DNA from: Alphaproteobacteria bacterium
GTDB taxonomy: Bacteria > Pseudomonadota > Alphaproteobacteria > UBA828
NCBI GenBank assembly: GCA_011523425.1
Contig: WTGU01000144.1
Coordinates: 1-64,000 of the forward strand
DNA: 64,000 nucleotides
Reading direction: 5' to 3'
Shown here: piece after piece, positions 18,342 through 26,731 of the stretch
Position numbering within the stretch: position 1 is the first letter of the stretch
Layout: each line of letters starts with the position of its first letter
The notes under the pieces: generated by a model
Database searches by the model: none
What the model saw: the letters and a program-made list of their open reading frames with translations, nothing else
Told to the model about the DNA's origin: nothing
Made by a program: the position numbers and the translations under genes

Positions 18342-19895
18342 ATGTTGATGACCGGCGAGGAATACCGCGAATCCCTGAGGCGGCTTTCGCCGCGCGTCTA
18401 TGTGGAGGGCGACGAGGTGGCGTCGGTCGCCGACGAGCCGCGCTTCGCGCCGGGCGTCGCGTCGCTCGCACTCACCTACGATTTCGCGCTGGACGAGCGT
18501 CACCGGCACACCATGGCGGCGGTCGAGGAGAGCACCGGCGCAGAGGTCAACCGCTTCCTCCACATCAACCGCTCGACCACCGACCAGCTCCACAAGCTGG
18601 AGGCGGTGCGCCTCGTCTGCCAGTACACCGGCTGCGCCCAGCGCTATCTGACCCAGGACGGTCTCAACGCCATCCACCAGGCGACCTGGCACATCGATCA
18701 GGAGACGGGCGGCACGGGCGGCGACCTGCACGAGCGCTTCCTCGCCTATCTCCACCGGGTGCAGGCCGAAGACCTCACCCTCGGCGTCGCCATGACCGAC
18801 GGCAAAGGCGACCGCTCGCGACGCCCCCACGCCCAGGCGGTGCGCGATTCATACGTCCATATCGCCAGGCGCCGGCCCGACGGCATCGTGATCCGGGGCG
18901 CGAAGGCCATCGTCACCGCCGCGCCCTACGTCCACGAGTACCTGGTCATGCCCTGCCGCAACATGACGGAAGACGACAAGGACTTCGCCGTCTGCTGCGC
19001 GGTGCCGGTGGATGCCGCAGGCATCACGGTCGTCGCCCGCCCGGCGGGCCGGCCGGGAGAGAAAGCGGCCGCCTTCAGCGCCCGCTACGGCCAGTCCACC
19101 GGCGTGGTGATCTTCGACGACGTGTTCGTGCCGTGGGAGCACGTGTTCCTAGCCGGCGAATGGGAGCATTCACAGTTCCTGACCCAGGCCTATGCGACCC
19201 ATCACCGCCATTCCTGCATCGGCGCGCGGGCGGGCTTCGGCGACCTCCTGATCGGCGCCGGCGTGCTGATGGCCGAGGCCAACGGGCTCGAGGTGGAAAG
19301 CACGTCGCACCTGCGCGACCGCATGGTGGAGCTGATCAAGATCGTCGAGGGCTTCTATGCCTGCGGCGTCGCCAGCTCGGTCTACGCGCGCGCCGACGGC
19401 TCCGGCTGCGTCGAGCCCGACCGCGTCTTCGCCAACATCGGCAAGCTGCTGCTGTCCACGCAGATCTACGACATGCACCGCATCGCCCACGAGGTCTCGG
19501 GCGGGCTCGTGGTCGCCCTGCCGGGGCCGGACGAGGACCACAATCCGGCGACCGCCGGCTCGCTATCCGAGATGCTGAAGGGGCGCGACGACCTGCCCTA
19601 CGGCGAGCGCATGGAGGTCGCGCGCCTGATCGAGGATCTCACCGCGTCCGGCACCGCCGGCTGGTACTCGGTCATCAGCCTGCACGGCGGCGGCTCGCCG
19701 CAGGCGACGGGTCTCGAGATCTTCCGCAGCTATCCGATCGAGGACAAGGTGGCGCTGGTCGAGAAGCTGCTCGAGCGGGGCGTGCTCGCCGACGAAAGCG
19801 GCGAGAGTCGCGACCGCCAACCGGGCCGATGCTGCCCCATCGGCTGCAAGGAGCCGGAGGAAGCCCCGGCGCCGCCGCGGCGCGCCCGCAACTGA
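18342..19895 (+). CDS. AbfD/HpaB-fold flavoprotein lacking two Fe-S ligands
   Basis: A 517-residue protein aligning end to end with 4-hydroxybutyryl-CoA dehydratase (AbfD) and the 4-hydroxyphenylacetate 3-hydroxylase family; even the start MLMTGEEYRESLRRL matches. AbfD binds FAD plus a [4Fe-4S] cluster through three Cys and one His. From memory of the clostridial sequence, the first Cys is kept (Cys98) and the His is kept (His288), but the second Cys is Tyr102 and the third is Ala295. A normal cluster is therefore unlikely and the dehydratase reaction doubtful. It may be a flavin-only isomerase, oxidase or monooxygenase acting on a CoA ester. The C-terminus has an extra Cys/Pro-rich tail of about 30 residues (CCPIGCKEPEE). 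Two SnoaL-like genes follow. Confidence 0.8.
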   Translation: MLMTGEEYRESLRRLSPRVYVEGDEVASVADEPRFAPGVASLALTYDFALDERHRHTMAAVEESTGAEVNRFLHINRSTTDQLHKLEAVRLVCQYTGCAQRYLTQDGLNAIHQATWHIDQETGGTGGDLHERFLAYLHRVQAEDLTLGVAMTDGKGDRSRRPHAQAVRDSYVHIARRRPDGIVIRGAKAIVTAAPYVHEYLVMPCRNMTEDDKDFAVCCAVPVDAAGITVVARPAGRPGEKAAAFSARYGQSTGVVIFDDVFVPWEHVFLAGEWEHSQFLTQAYATHHRHSCIGARAGFGDLLIGAGVLMAEANGLEVESTSHLRDRMVELIKIVEGFYACGVASSVYARADGSGCVEPDRVFANIGKLLLSTQIYDMHRIAHEVSGGLVVALPGPDEDHNPATAGSLSEMLKGRDDLPYGERMEVARLIEDLTASGTAGWYSVISLHGGGSPQATGLEIFRSYPIEDKVALVEKLLERGVLADESGESRDRQPGRCCPIGCKEPEEAPAPPRRARN

Positions 19896-19937
19896 ACGAC
19901 CGATACGCAGTTCCAACCGTCACAGGGGAAAGAGACC

Positions 19938-20426
19938 ATGTCCGTGGAGCAACGTCTTCAGCGTCTGGAGGATATCGAGGCCATCAAGCAGCTCATCGCC
20001 CGCTACATGACGGCGGCGGATCACAATGGCGATCCGGCGATGATGGCGCCCTGCTTCACCGAGGACGCGGTCTGGAACTGCGAGGGGATCGGGCGCTGGG
20101 AGACCCGGGACGCCATCGTCGATGGTCTGCGCGAGACCTCCACCAAGACGCTCTCCTGGGCGCTGCACTACGCGACCCAGCCGATCATCGAGGTGGCCGA
20201 CGACGGCCAGAGCGCCACCGGCGAATACTATCTGTGGGAGCTCGCCAAGGCGGTGCAGGAGGACGGCAGCCCGGACCAGGACACCTGGATCGGCGGCTGG
20301 TACGAATCCAAGTTCCGCAAGGAAGGCGGCGACTGGAAGTTCAGCCACATCGAGCTGATCCTCAAGCTGCTCAGCCCCGCCAACGCGTCCTCGTGGGAGA
20401 CGCCGATCCCGCCCTGGAAGGGCTGA
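19938..20426 (+). CDS. SnoaL-like (NTF2 superfamily) protein, copy 1
   Basis: A 162-residue cone-shaped alpha+beta protein. The helix LEDIEAIKQLIARYMTAADHNGDP and the strand motif FTEDAVWNCEGIG are typical of SnoaL-like polyketide cyclases, scytalone dehydratase-like enzymes and small-ligand isomerases. It is followed after 19 bases by a clear paralogue sharing the same phrases (LEDIEAI, DHNGDPA, FTEDAVW, DTWIGGWY). It lies 42 bases after the AbfD-like gene, suggesting joint function on its product. Confidence 0.85.
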   Translation: MSVEQRLQRLEDIEAIKQLIARYMTAADHNGDPAMMAPCFTEDAVWNCEGIGRWETRDAIVDGLRETSTKTLSWALHYATQPIIEVADDGQSATGEYYLWELAKAVQEDGSPDQDTWIGGWYESKFRKEGGDWKFSHIELILKLLSPANASSWETPIPPWKG

Positions 20427-20445
20427 GGCCGCGCGGGGGACACCC

Positions 20446-20937
20446 GTGGACATCACGCAGCGGCTCCGGCGCCTCGAGGACATCGAGGCGATCAACCAGC
20501 TCATCGCACGCTACGCCAAGGCCGTCGATCACAACGGCGATCCGGCGCTCGTCGCGCCGCTCTTCACCGAGGACGCGGTGTGGCATTGCGAGGGCATCGG
20601 CCACTGGGAGACGCGGGAGGGGATAGTCCGCGACATTCGCCCCAACTGCACCACGTTCATGCCCTGGGCCATCCACTACATGACCCAGCCGCGCGTGGAG
20701 GTGGCGGCCGACGGCCTGAGCGCCACCGCCAACCACTACCTGTGGGAGCTCGGCAAGGTGACGCCGGAGGGCGGCGGACCGACCGAGGATACCTGGATCG
20801 GCGGCTGGTACGATTCGCGCTGCCGCAAAGAGGACGGCGCCTGGAGATTCGCCCGCATCGACCTCACGCTGAAGCTCTTCAGCCCGGCCGATAGCCCTTC
20901 CTGGAAGACGCGGATCGCCCCCTGGTCGCCGGAGTAG
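20446..20937 (+). CDS. SnoaL-like (NTF2 superfamily) protein, copy 2
   Basis: A 163-residue paralogue of the preceding gene, starting at GTG (VDITQRLRRLEDIEAINQL). The two proteins are collinear without gaps over most of their length, so they arose by tandem duplication. Catalytic residues typical of SnoaL enzymes vary too much to assign chemistry. The pair may form a heteromer or have split substrate range. Confidence 0.85.
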   Translation: MDITQRLRRLEDIEAINQLIARYAKAVDHNGDPALVAPLFTEDAVWHCEGIGHWETREGIVRDIRPNCTTFMPWAIHYMTQPRVEVAADGLSATANHYLWELGKVTPEGGGPTEDTWIGGWYDSRCRKEDGAWRFARIDLTLKLFSPADSPSWKTRIAPWSPE

Positions 20938-20964
20938 CCGGCAGGCGACGCGCCTCGGGCGCCC

Positions 20965-21561
20965 TCAGTCGAGGATGTCGACGAATCCGGGGAGCGCCCG
21001 CATCCGGCCGAGCCACGCTTCGACGGCGCCGTATCCCTTCAGGCTTATGTCGCCGTCGCCGCACTGCGCGATCGCGGGGAACGCGGCCACGTCGGCGACC
21101 GTGGGATGATCCAGCGCGATCCAGTCGCGATCCGACAGGCGGTCGTCGTAGAGCGTGAGCGCGATGTCGCTGCGTTCGTTCACCGTCCCGGCGTTGACGC
21201 AGAGCCAGGGAAAGAGCTTCGCGAGCCGCGCGTCGTAGGGCCCGAGGCGGATCTCGTAGGCGGCAGCCGACAGCCAGCCGTTGACGATCGCCTCCTGATC
21301 GGGATCGCGCGGCATCCATGACTCGTCGCCGTACTTGCGCGCGATCCACACCAGGATGGCCTGCGAATCGCGGAGCACCAGCGAGCCCTCCGTCATGACC
21401 GGAAGCTGGCCGAACGGGTTCAGCACGAGAAACTCCGGAGTCTTGTGCTCGTTCTCGAGCAGGTCGATGGGCTCGCGCCGATACTCGACCCCGAGCAGCG
21501 AGAGCAGCAGCCGCACCTTGTAGCAGTTGAGAGCGAGCGGCATGTCGTAGAGCGTGATCAT
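20965..21561 (-). CDS. Glutathione S-transferase family protein
   Basis: A 198-residue cytosolic protein. The N-terminal thioredoxin-fold domain has the cis-Pro motif NPFGQLPVM and the ES-like GSLVLRDSQAILVWIARKYG. The C-terminal helical domain contains DRDWIALDHPTVADVAAFP, the conserved N-capping and hydrophobic staple region (T/S-x-x-D). It converges with the SnoaL pair after 27 bases. The substrate is not predictable. Confidence 0.9.
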   Translation of the reverse strand: MITLYDMPLALNCYKVRLLLSLLGVEYRREPIDLLENEHKTPEFLVLNPFGQLPVMTEGSLVLRDSQAILVWIARKYGDESWMPRDPDQEAIVNGWLSAAAYEIRLGPYDARLAKLFPWLCVNAGTVNERSDIALTLYDDRLSDRDWIALDHPTVADVAAFPAIAQCGDGDISLKGYGAVEAWLGRMRALPGFVDILD

Positions 21562-21623
21562 TGCGGGCCTCGATCGTTCGGCACCTGGGTCACATCCTGC
21601 GCCGCCTCGTCCTGCGGCGCGCG

Positions 21624-22388
21624 CTACTTCGGCGCCATCCGGAGCGCGCCGTCGAAGCGGATCACAGAGCCGTTCATGAAGGTGTTCTCGGCGATGTGCA
21701 CGGCGAGCGCGCCATATTCCTCGGCGGAGCCGAGGCGCCTGGGATAGACCGTCGTCTCGAGCAGCGACTCCTTCACCGGCTCGGAGAGCCCCGCCATCAT
21801 GGGCGTGTCCATCAGCCCCGGCGCGATACAGTTCACGCGAATCCCGTCGCGGGCGAGCTCACGCGCCAGCGGGATCGTCATCGCCGCGACGCCGCCCTTC
21901 GATGCCGCATAGTCGAGCTGTCCGATCTGGCCTTCGAAGGCGGCGACCGAGGCGGTGGTGACGATGCAGCCGCGTTCGCCGTCCGCCAGCGGCTCCATGG
22001 CGGCCATGTCGGCGGCGGCCAGCCTGCACGAGTTGATCGTGCCGATCAGGTTGACGCGGATCGCGCGGGTGAGCTTCTCCAGCGGGCTCGCGTTGCCGTC
22101 GCGGCCCACCAGCTTGGCGCCCGGCGCGATGCCGGCGCAGGCGACCATGATGCGTGCCGGGCCGAGAGCCTCGCGCACGGCAGCGCAGGCGGCCTCGTGG
22201 CTCGCCGCATCGACCACGTCGCAGGCCGCCGCCGCGCCGTCGATCTCGGCCGCGACCGAGCGCGCCAACTCCTCGTTCATGTCGAGGATGCCGACCCTGG
22301 CGCCGGCCGCCGCGAGCGCGCGCGCCGTCGCCTCGCCGAGCCCCGACGCGCCGCCGGTGACGATCGCCGTTTGCCCGCTGATGTCCAT
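21624..22388 (-). CDS. Short-chain dehydrogenase/reductase
   Basis: A 254-residue NAD(P)-dependent oxidoreductase of the classical SDR family: cofactor motif TGGASGLG (residues 12-19), Asp after the second strand (LDMNEE) favouring NAD+, the CAGI motif, the catalytic YAASKGG, and FDGALRMAPK at the end. Resemblance to 3-hydroxyacyl-CoA dehydrogenase type 2 proteins (HSD10-like) is seen in MDISGQTAIVTGGASGLGEA. AAGGAGC-type Shine-Dalgarno precedes the ATG. It follows the GST gene and may be co-transcribed in the order SDR-GST. Confidence 0.92.
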   Translation of the reverse strand: MDISGQTAIVTGGASGLGEATARALAAAGARVGILDMNEELARSVAAEIDGAAAACDVVDAASHEAACAAVREALGPARIMVACAGIAPGAKLVGRDGNASPLEKLTRAIRVNLIGTINSCRLAAADMAAMEPLADGERGCIVTTASVAAFEGQIGQLDYAASKGGVAAMTIPLARELARDGIRVNCIAPGLMDTPMMAGLSEPVKESLLETTVYPRRLGSAEEYGALAVHIAENTFMNGSVIRFDGALRMAPK

Positions 22389-22465
22389 GTCCCGCTCCTT
22401 GCGTGATGCGGGCGCCTACATAGCAAACCGCCGGCCCCTGCAAAAGGCGAAGGCCCGTCGCCGCC

Positions 22466-23383
22466 TCACGCGCCGGCTCTGCCGGGGCGGCGGCGGGTGA
22501 GGTAGGCCTCGCGGTGGGCGATGTAGACAGCGCTGGCGACGATGAAGACCGCGCCGACCCAGGTCCAGACGCCGGGAAACTCGCCGAACGCGAACCAGCC
22601 GATCATCACCGCGAAGGGGAGGCGCGTGAAGTCGAGCGGTACCACCGCCGTCGCCTCCATGATCGAGAGAGCGCGCGCCATCGAGAAGTGCGCGAGCGTC
22701 AGCACGCAGCCGATGCCGAGCAGCCAGCCGAGCTGCTCCAGGGTCGGCGTCTCCCACCACCAGAGCGCCGGGCCGAGCGAGAGCGGCGTCATGATCAGGT
22801 TCATGTAGAAGACGATGGCGAGCGGCGATTCGGTGCGCGCCAGCATGCGCACCAGCGCCATCGAGACGGCGAAGAGGAGCGCCGCGAAGATCGCCAGCAG
22901 GCCACCGACCGAAAGGGTTTCCGCCCCCGGCTGCAGCACGATCAGAACGCCGGCGAAGCCCACGACGGTGGCGATCCAGCGGCGCGCCCCCACCCGCTCG
23001 CCCAGCATCAGGATGGCGACCGGGATCATCCAGAGCGAGACCGTGAAGTTGAGCGTGATGGCCTCGGCGAGCGGTGTCATCTGCAGCGCCGAGTACCAGG
23101 CCCACATGGCGAAGACGCCGATGCCGGCGCGGACCGCGAAGAGGCGGAAGCGGCGCAGGTTGAAGCTGCCGAAGCCGCTCCGGGCCATGAAGGGCACCAG
23201 GATCAGGGTGCCGATGGCGTTGCGGATGAAGGCAATCTCGAACACCGGAATCTCCGCCGAGACGTGGCGGATCGCCGCCGACATGCCGGCGAAGCAGGCG
23301 CAGGTGAAGACCATCAGGAGGACGCCTTCCCAGGTGCGCCCGGCGATGCGGCTGGCCGCTCGTTCCAGGAATCCGGTGCTCAT
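22466..23383 (-). CDS. DMT superfamily transporter (EamA, two domains)
   Basis: A 305-residue inner-membrane protein with about ten helices in two EamA repeats (first begins LLMVFTCACFAGMSAAIRHV; second with TLEQLGWLLGIGCVLTLAHF). Such proteins export amino acids, purines or other small metabolites. The ATG at 23383 gives the usual start; the frame upstream to 23491 lacks membrane or conserved character. A 214-base gap to the divergent MFS gene holds both promoters. Confidence 0.9.
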   Translation of the reverse strand: MSTGFLERAASRIAGRTWEGVLLMVFTCACFAGMSAAIRHVSAEIPVFEIAFIRNAIGTLILVPFMARSGFGSFNLRRFRLFAVRAGIGVFAMWAWYSALQMTPLAEAITLNFTVSLWMIPVAILMLGERVGARRWIATVVGFAGVLIVLQPGAETLSVGGLLAIFAALLFAVSMALVRMLARTESPLAIVFYMNLIMTPLSLGPALWWWETPTLEQLGWLLGIGCVLTLAHFSMARALSIMEATAVVPLDFTRLPFAVMIGWFAFGEFPGVWTWVGAVFIVASAVYIAHREAYLTRRRPGRAGA

Positions 23384-23597
23384 GGCGGGCGGCCTGCTCC
23401 CCGTCGCCGCCCGCCCGGCGCCGCGTGAACGGACGCAGGCGGCGGATGCGCTTGCGCGCTCCACCATGCCATAGTGCCGCAGCGCAGGCATGCCCGGCTC
23501 TGCCGGCCCGCGCGCCGCCGCCCGTCTCCTCGGCCTCTCCGGCCAGCGTCGGAGTCCCGGCCCGTCAACCCGTGTCGCACCACGCGAATAGCCGTCG

Positions 23598-24830
23598 ATG
23601 ATCCTCCCGCGCCGCCTGACCGAGCTTCTCGGCGATCCCCGCTACCTGCGCCTCTGGCTCATCGGCGTCTTCAGCATGGGCGCGCGCTGGCTGGAGATGC
23701 TGGTGGTCGGCGTCTTCGCCGTCGAGACCACGGGATCGCCGGTGCTGGTGGCGCTGCTGGTGATCCTGCGCATGCTGCCGCTCGCCGTGTTCGGCTCCAT
23801 CGTCGGCACCATCGCCGATCGCATGGCCCCGCGGCGGCTCCTCCATCTTGGGCTGCTGCTGGCGATGCTGGTCTCGCTCACGGTCCTCGGCCTCGCGCTC
23901 TCCGGCATCGCCACCTACTGGCAGATCGCGCTTGCGACCTTCCTCTCCGGCTTGGTCTGGACCACGGACATGCCGGTGCGGCGGCGGCTGGTCGGCGACG
24001 TCGCCGGGCCGGGCCGGATCGCCGCCGGCATGAGCCTCGACAGCGCCACCAGCAACGCGATGCGCCTGATCGGTCCGCTCTTCGGCGGGCTGCTCTACCA
24101 CTGGCTCGGCCTCGCCGGCGCGTTCGGGCTGGCGGCGGCTCTCTACACGATCTGCCTGGCGCTCACGCCGGGCGTGCCGGCGGCATTTCTCGCCCAGGAT
24201 CCGGTGCGCCGCCCCACCCGGCTGCTCGGCGATCTCGGCGAGGGCTTCCGCTACCTGATGCGGGAGCCCGAGGTCCGCCGCATCCTGTGGGTCACGGTGA
24301 TCTTCAACATCTGGGGCTTCCCCTTCGTTGCCATGATCCCGGTCATCGGCACGGAGAGCCTCGGCCTGGATGCCGCCGCCATCGGCGGACTCGCCGCGAT
24401 GGAAGGCGGCGGCGCCTTCGCCGGCGCGCTGCTGATCGCGACCCTCGGCGCGCGTCCCGGCTCCTACCGCCGCCTCTACTTCTTCGGCACCGCGAGCTAT
24501 TGCGCCCTCGCCTTCGTCGCCGGCTGGATGACCGGGACGGTCCCGATGGCACTGGTGATCTTCTGCGCAGGCCTCGGCGCGGCCGGGTTCTCGACCATGC
24601 AGACCACGCTGATCTACGGAATCGCGCCGCCGGAGATGCGCGGCCGCCTGCTGGGCATCCTCTCGCTCACCATCGGCGCCGGCGTCATCGGATTCACCAA
24701 CATCGGTCTCATGGGAGAGCTCTTCGGCGGCGCCAATGCCGTGCGCATCGTCGCGGCCGAGGGGCTGGTCGCCCTGGTCGTTCTCGGCCTGCGCTGGCCC
24801 CGGCTCTGGCGCGACGACGGTCGCGTGTGA
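23598..24830 (+). CDS. MFS transporter (12 helices, EntS-like group)
   Basis: A 410-residue inner-membrane secondary transporter. The loop 2-3 signature GTIADRMAPRRLL and the overall pattern of 12 hydrophobic helices with a central loop (RPTRLLGDLGEGFRYLMREP) match the MFS_3/enterobactin-exporter-like group. It is divergent from the EamA gene. The substrate is unknown. Confidence 0.9.
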   Translation: MILPRRLTELLGDPRYLRLWLIGVFSMGARWLEMLVVGVFAVETTGSPVLVALLVILRMLPLAVFGSIVGTIADRMAPRRLLHLGLLLAMLVSLTVLGLALSGIATYWQIALATFLSGLVWTTDMPVRRRLVGDVAGPGRIAAGMSLDSATSNAMRLIGPLFGGLLYHWLGLAGAFGLAAALYTICLALTPGVPAAFLAQDPVRRPTRLLGDLGEGFRYLMREPEVRRILWVTVIFNIWGFPFVAMIPVIGTESLGLDAAAIGGLAAMEGGGAFAGALLIATLGARPGSYRRLYFFGTASYCALAFVAGWMTGTVPMALVIFCAGLGAAGFSTMQTTLIYGIAPPEMRGRLLGILSLTIGAGVIGFTNIGLMGELFGGANAVRIVAAEGLVALVVLGLRWPRLWRDDGRV

Positions 24831-24918
24831 CCGTTGCAGAGAACGATGCGATGGTCGTATGGTTCGGGCACCCGCCGCGTCCGCGCCGGGCAGGAAATGC
24901 ACGTGGAGCGAGACCGCG

Positions 24919-25254
24919 ATGAACATCGAGGAACGGACCGGCGACTCGGCAGTCATCGTGTCCCTGGACGGCCGGCTGGACGGAACCACCGCGCCGGACG
25001 TCGAGAAGCAGGTTTCCGCCATCGTGGATCGCGGTGACGTCCGCATCGTGCTGGACTGCGACAGGATGAGCTATGTCAGCAGCGCCGGCCTGCGCGTGCT
25101 GCTCCTCTGTGCCCGGAAATGCCAGCAGGGCGGCGGCAAGCTGGCCATCGCGGGCCTGCAGCCGGAATGCCTGTCGGTATTGGAGATGAGCGGATTTCAC
25201 AAGATCATCGAGTGCCACGAGACGAGCGAGGCCGCGCTCGCCGCCGTCTCGTGA
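24919..25254 (+). CDS. STAS domain protein (anti-sigma factor antagonist type)
   Basis: A 111-residue cytoplasmic protein with a single STAS fold: the SLDGRLDGTTAPDVEKQV start, the strand RIVLDCDRMSYVSSAGLRVLL with the phospho-acceptor Ser pair (SSAGL), and a C-terminal helix. Proteins like this are switched by an RsbW-type kinase in partner-switching pathways, but no kinase or PP2C phosphatase lies nearby. The ATG at 24919 starts the recognisable domain. The GPP34 gene follows after 49 bases, probably in the same transcript. Confidence 0.9.
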   Translation: MNIEERTGDSAVIVSLDGRLDGTTAPDVEKQVSAIVDRGDVRIVLDCDRMSYVSSAGLRVLLLCARKCQQGGGKLAIAGLQPECLSVLEMSGFHKIIECHETSEAALAAVS

Positions 25255-25303
25255 GGCCCGGCCGCCGCCGCCGGCCCTCTTCTCGTCGTCCGGAGTCGAT
25301 TCC

Positions 25304-25972
25304 ATGCTGACGTTCCACGAAGAGATCATGGTGCTCCTTCTCCATGACGAGAACGGCACCTTCCTGCCGGTGAGCGAGCACACGCTCAACCGCGCTCTGA
25401 CGGGCGCGGTGCTCATGGACCTGGCGTTCGCCAACAGGATCGATACCGATCCCGAGCGGCTGGTCGTCATCGATACCACGCCGACCGGCGATCCCCTGCT
25501 CGATCGCATACTGGCCCGCATCGCCGCCGAGACGGGCAGCGCGGACAGCAGGACGTGGATCGAGACCCTGTCCGCCGAGGAGGCGTCCTCGGAGCAGGCG
25601 GGAACGATCCGGATGGCCGCGCTCGACCGGCTGGTGGAACGCGGCGTTCTGGAACGCCGGGAGGAGAAGTTCCTGTGGGTCTTCCGCGCCCGGCGCTACC
25701 CGACCATCGACGGGAAGGTCGAGCAGGAGGCGAAGAAGCGCATCGCGGACGTGCTCTTCTCCGAAGAGATCCCGGACCCGCGAGACGTCGCCCTCATCTG
25801 CCTCGTCGATAGCTGCAACATCCTGCAGACCATCTTCTCGAAGCGGGAGATCGACCGGGTCGAGCCGCGCATCGAGCAGATCCGCAAGATGGACCTGATC
25901 GGGCGCGAGATGGCTGGCGCCATCGCCGACATCGAGCGGGCCATCGCCATCGCGGCGGCGCACACCTTCTGA
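25304..25972 (+). CDS. GPP34 (GOLPH3/Vps74-like) protein
   Basis: A 222-residue helical protein of the family that in eukaryotes binds phosphatidylinositol-4-phosphate on Golgi membranes. Matching segments are LTFHEEIMVLLLHDENGTF, RALTGAVLMDLAFANRI, LVERGVLERREEKFLWVF and EEIPDPRDVALICLVDSCNIL. The Trp and first Arg that contact the phosphoinositide head group in GOLPH3 align with other residues here, so the ligand must differ. In bacteria such genes are common in actinomycetes and scattered in Proteobacteria; function is unknown. Pairing with a STAS protein suggests a signalling role. A strong hairpin follows the gene. Confidence 0.85.
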   Translation: MLTFHEEIMVLLLHDENGTFLPVSEHTLNRALTGAVLMDLAFANRIDTDPERLVVIDTTPTGDPLLDRILARIAAETGSADSRTWIETLSAEEASSEQAGTIRMAALDRLVERGVLERREEKFLWVFRARRYPTIDGKVEQEAKKRIADVLFSEEIPDPRDVALICLVDSCNILQTIFSKREIDRVEPRIEQIRKMDLIGREMAGAIADIERAIAIAAAHTF

Positions 25973-26003
25973 CGCTTTCTGACAGTCCCGGACGGCAGCA
26001 AGA

Positions 26004-26028
26004 GCGTATCCGTCTTTGACGGATACGC
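26004..26028 (+). terminator. Perfect 11-bp hairpin after the GPP34 gene
   Basis: gcgtatccgtc, ttt, gacggatacgc: a perfect 11-base stem with a three-base loop, 31 bases past the GPP34 stop and facing the convergent ubiX end. The core CCGTC-GACGG recurs in the hairpin at 39145-39174. No T-run follows, so it may act by structure, or as a dispersed repeat used as a terminator. Confidence 0.55.
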
Positions 26029-26136
26029 GACAGGCCGCGACCGCGACCCGCCGCTTATGCGGCGCCCTCGCGGAGGCGCCGGCAGGCGCGCGGAATCGCG
26101 CGACGGCCGGCTGCCGTGAGCGACAAAGAGGCGGCG

Positions 26137-26727
26137 TCAGTCGTCAGACGGCGCGGGGCGGCGGCCGAGCCCGCCCTGCCAGCGCGCGGACGTTTCCTGC
26201 CGCAGGCCGAACTGGTCGAGCACGCGCGCGACGGTGTAGTCGACCATCGCGTCGATGGACCGGGGCTCGTTGTAGAAGGACGGGACCGGCGGCAGGATGC
26301 TCACCCCGAGCCGCGCCAGCTTGAGCATGTTCTCCAGGTGGATGGCGCTCAGCGGCGTCTCGCGCACCATGAGGACGAGCGGCCGGCGCTCCTTGATCAT
26401 CACATCGGCCGCGCGGTGGATCAGGTTCTCGCTGAGCCCGGAGGCGATGGCGGCCAGGCTCCGCGCCGAGCAGGGCGCGACCGCCATGCCGTCGATCGCG
26501 GCCGAGCCCGACGACATGAGCGCCGCCATGTCGCCCGGCCCGTAGTGACGATCGGCGAGCGCGTGAACCTCGTCGAGGCCCATGCCGGTCTCGTGCTCGA
26601 GGGTGTGCCGCCCCCACTTGCTGACGATCAGATGGGTCTCCACCGGCGTCGCGGCGAGCGCCTCGAGCAGGCGGACGCCGTAGACCGCGCCGCTCGCGCC
26701 GGTGATGCCGACGACGAGGCTCTTCAC
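26137..26727 (-). CDS. ubiX: Flavin prenyltransferase UbiX
   Basis: A 196-residue enzyme that attaches a dimethylallyl group to FMN to make the prenyl-FMN cofactor of UbiD-type decarboxylases. Family marks are the start KSLVVGITGASGAVYG, the Ser/His region IVSKWGRHTLEHE, MAVAPCSARSLAAIASG and PLVLMVRETPLSAIHLENML. A GTG at 26727, four bases after the stop of the preceding gene, is the likely start; the frame runs on upstream into the amidotransferase gene in a different frame and is not a fusion. No ubiD is present in the window. Confidence 0.93.
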   Translation of the reverse strand: MKSLVVGITGASGAVYGVRLLEALAATPVETHLIVSKWGRHTLEHETGMGLDEVHALADRHYGPGDMAALMSSGSAAIDGMAVAPCSARSLAAIASGLSENLIHRAADVMIKERRPLVLMVRETPLSAIHLENMLKLARLGVSILPPVPSFYNEPRSIDAMVDYTVARVLDQFGLRQETSARWQGGLGRRPAPSDD

Positions 26728-26731
26728 CGCC

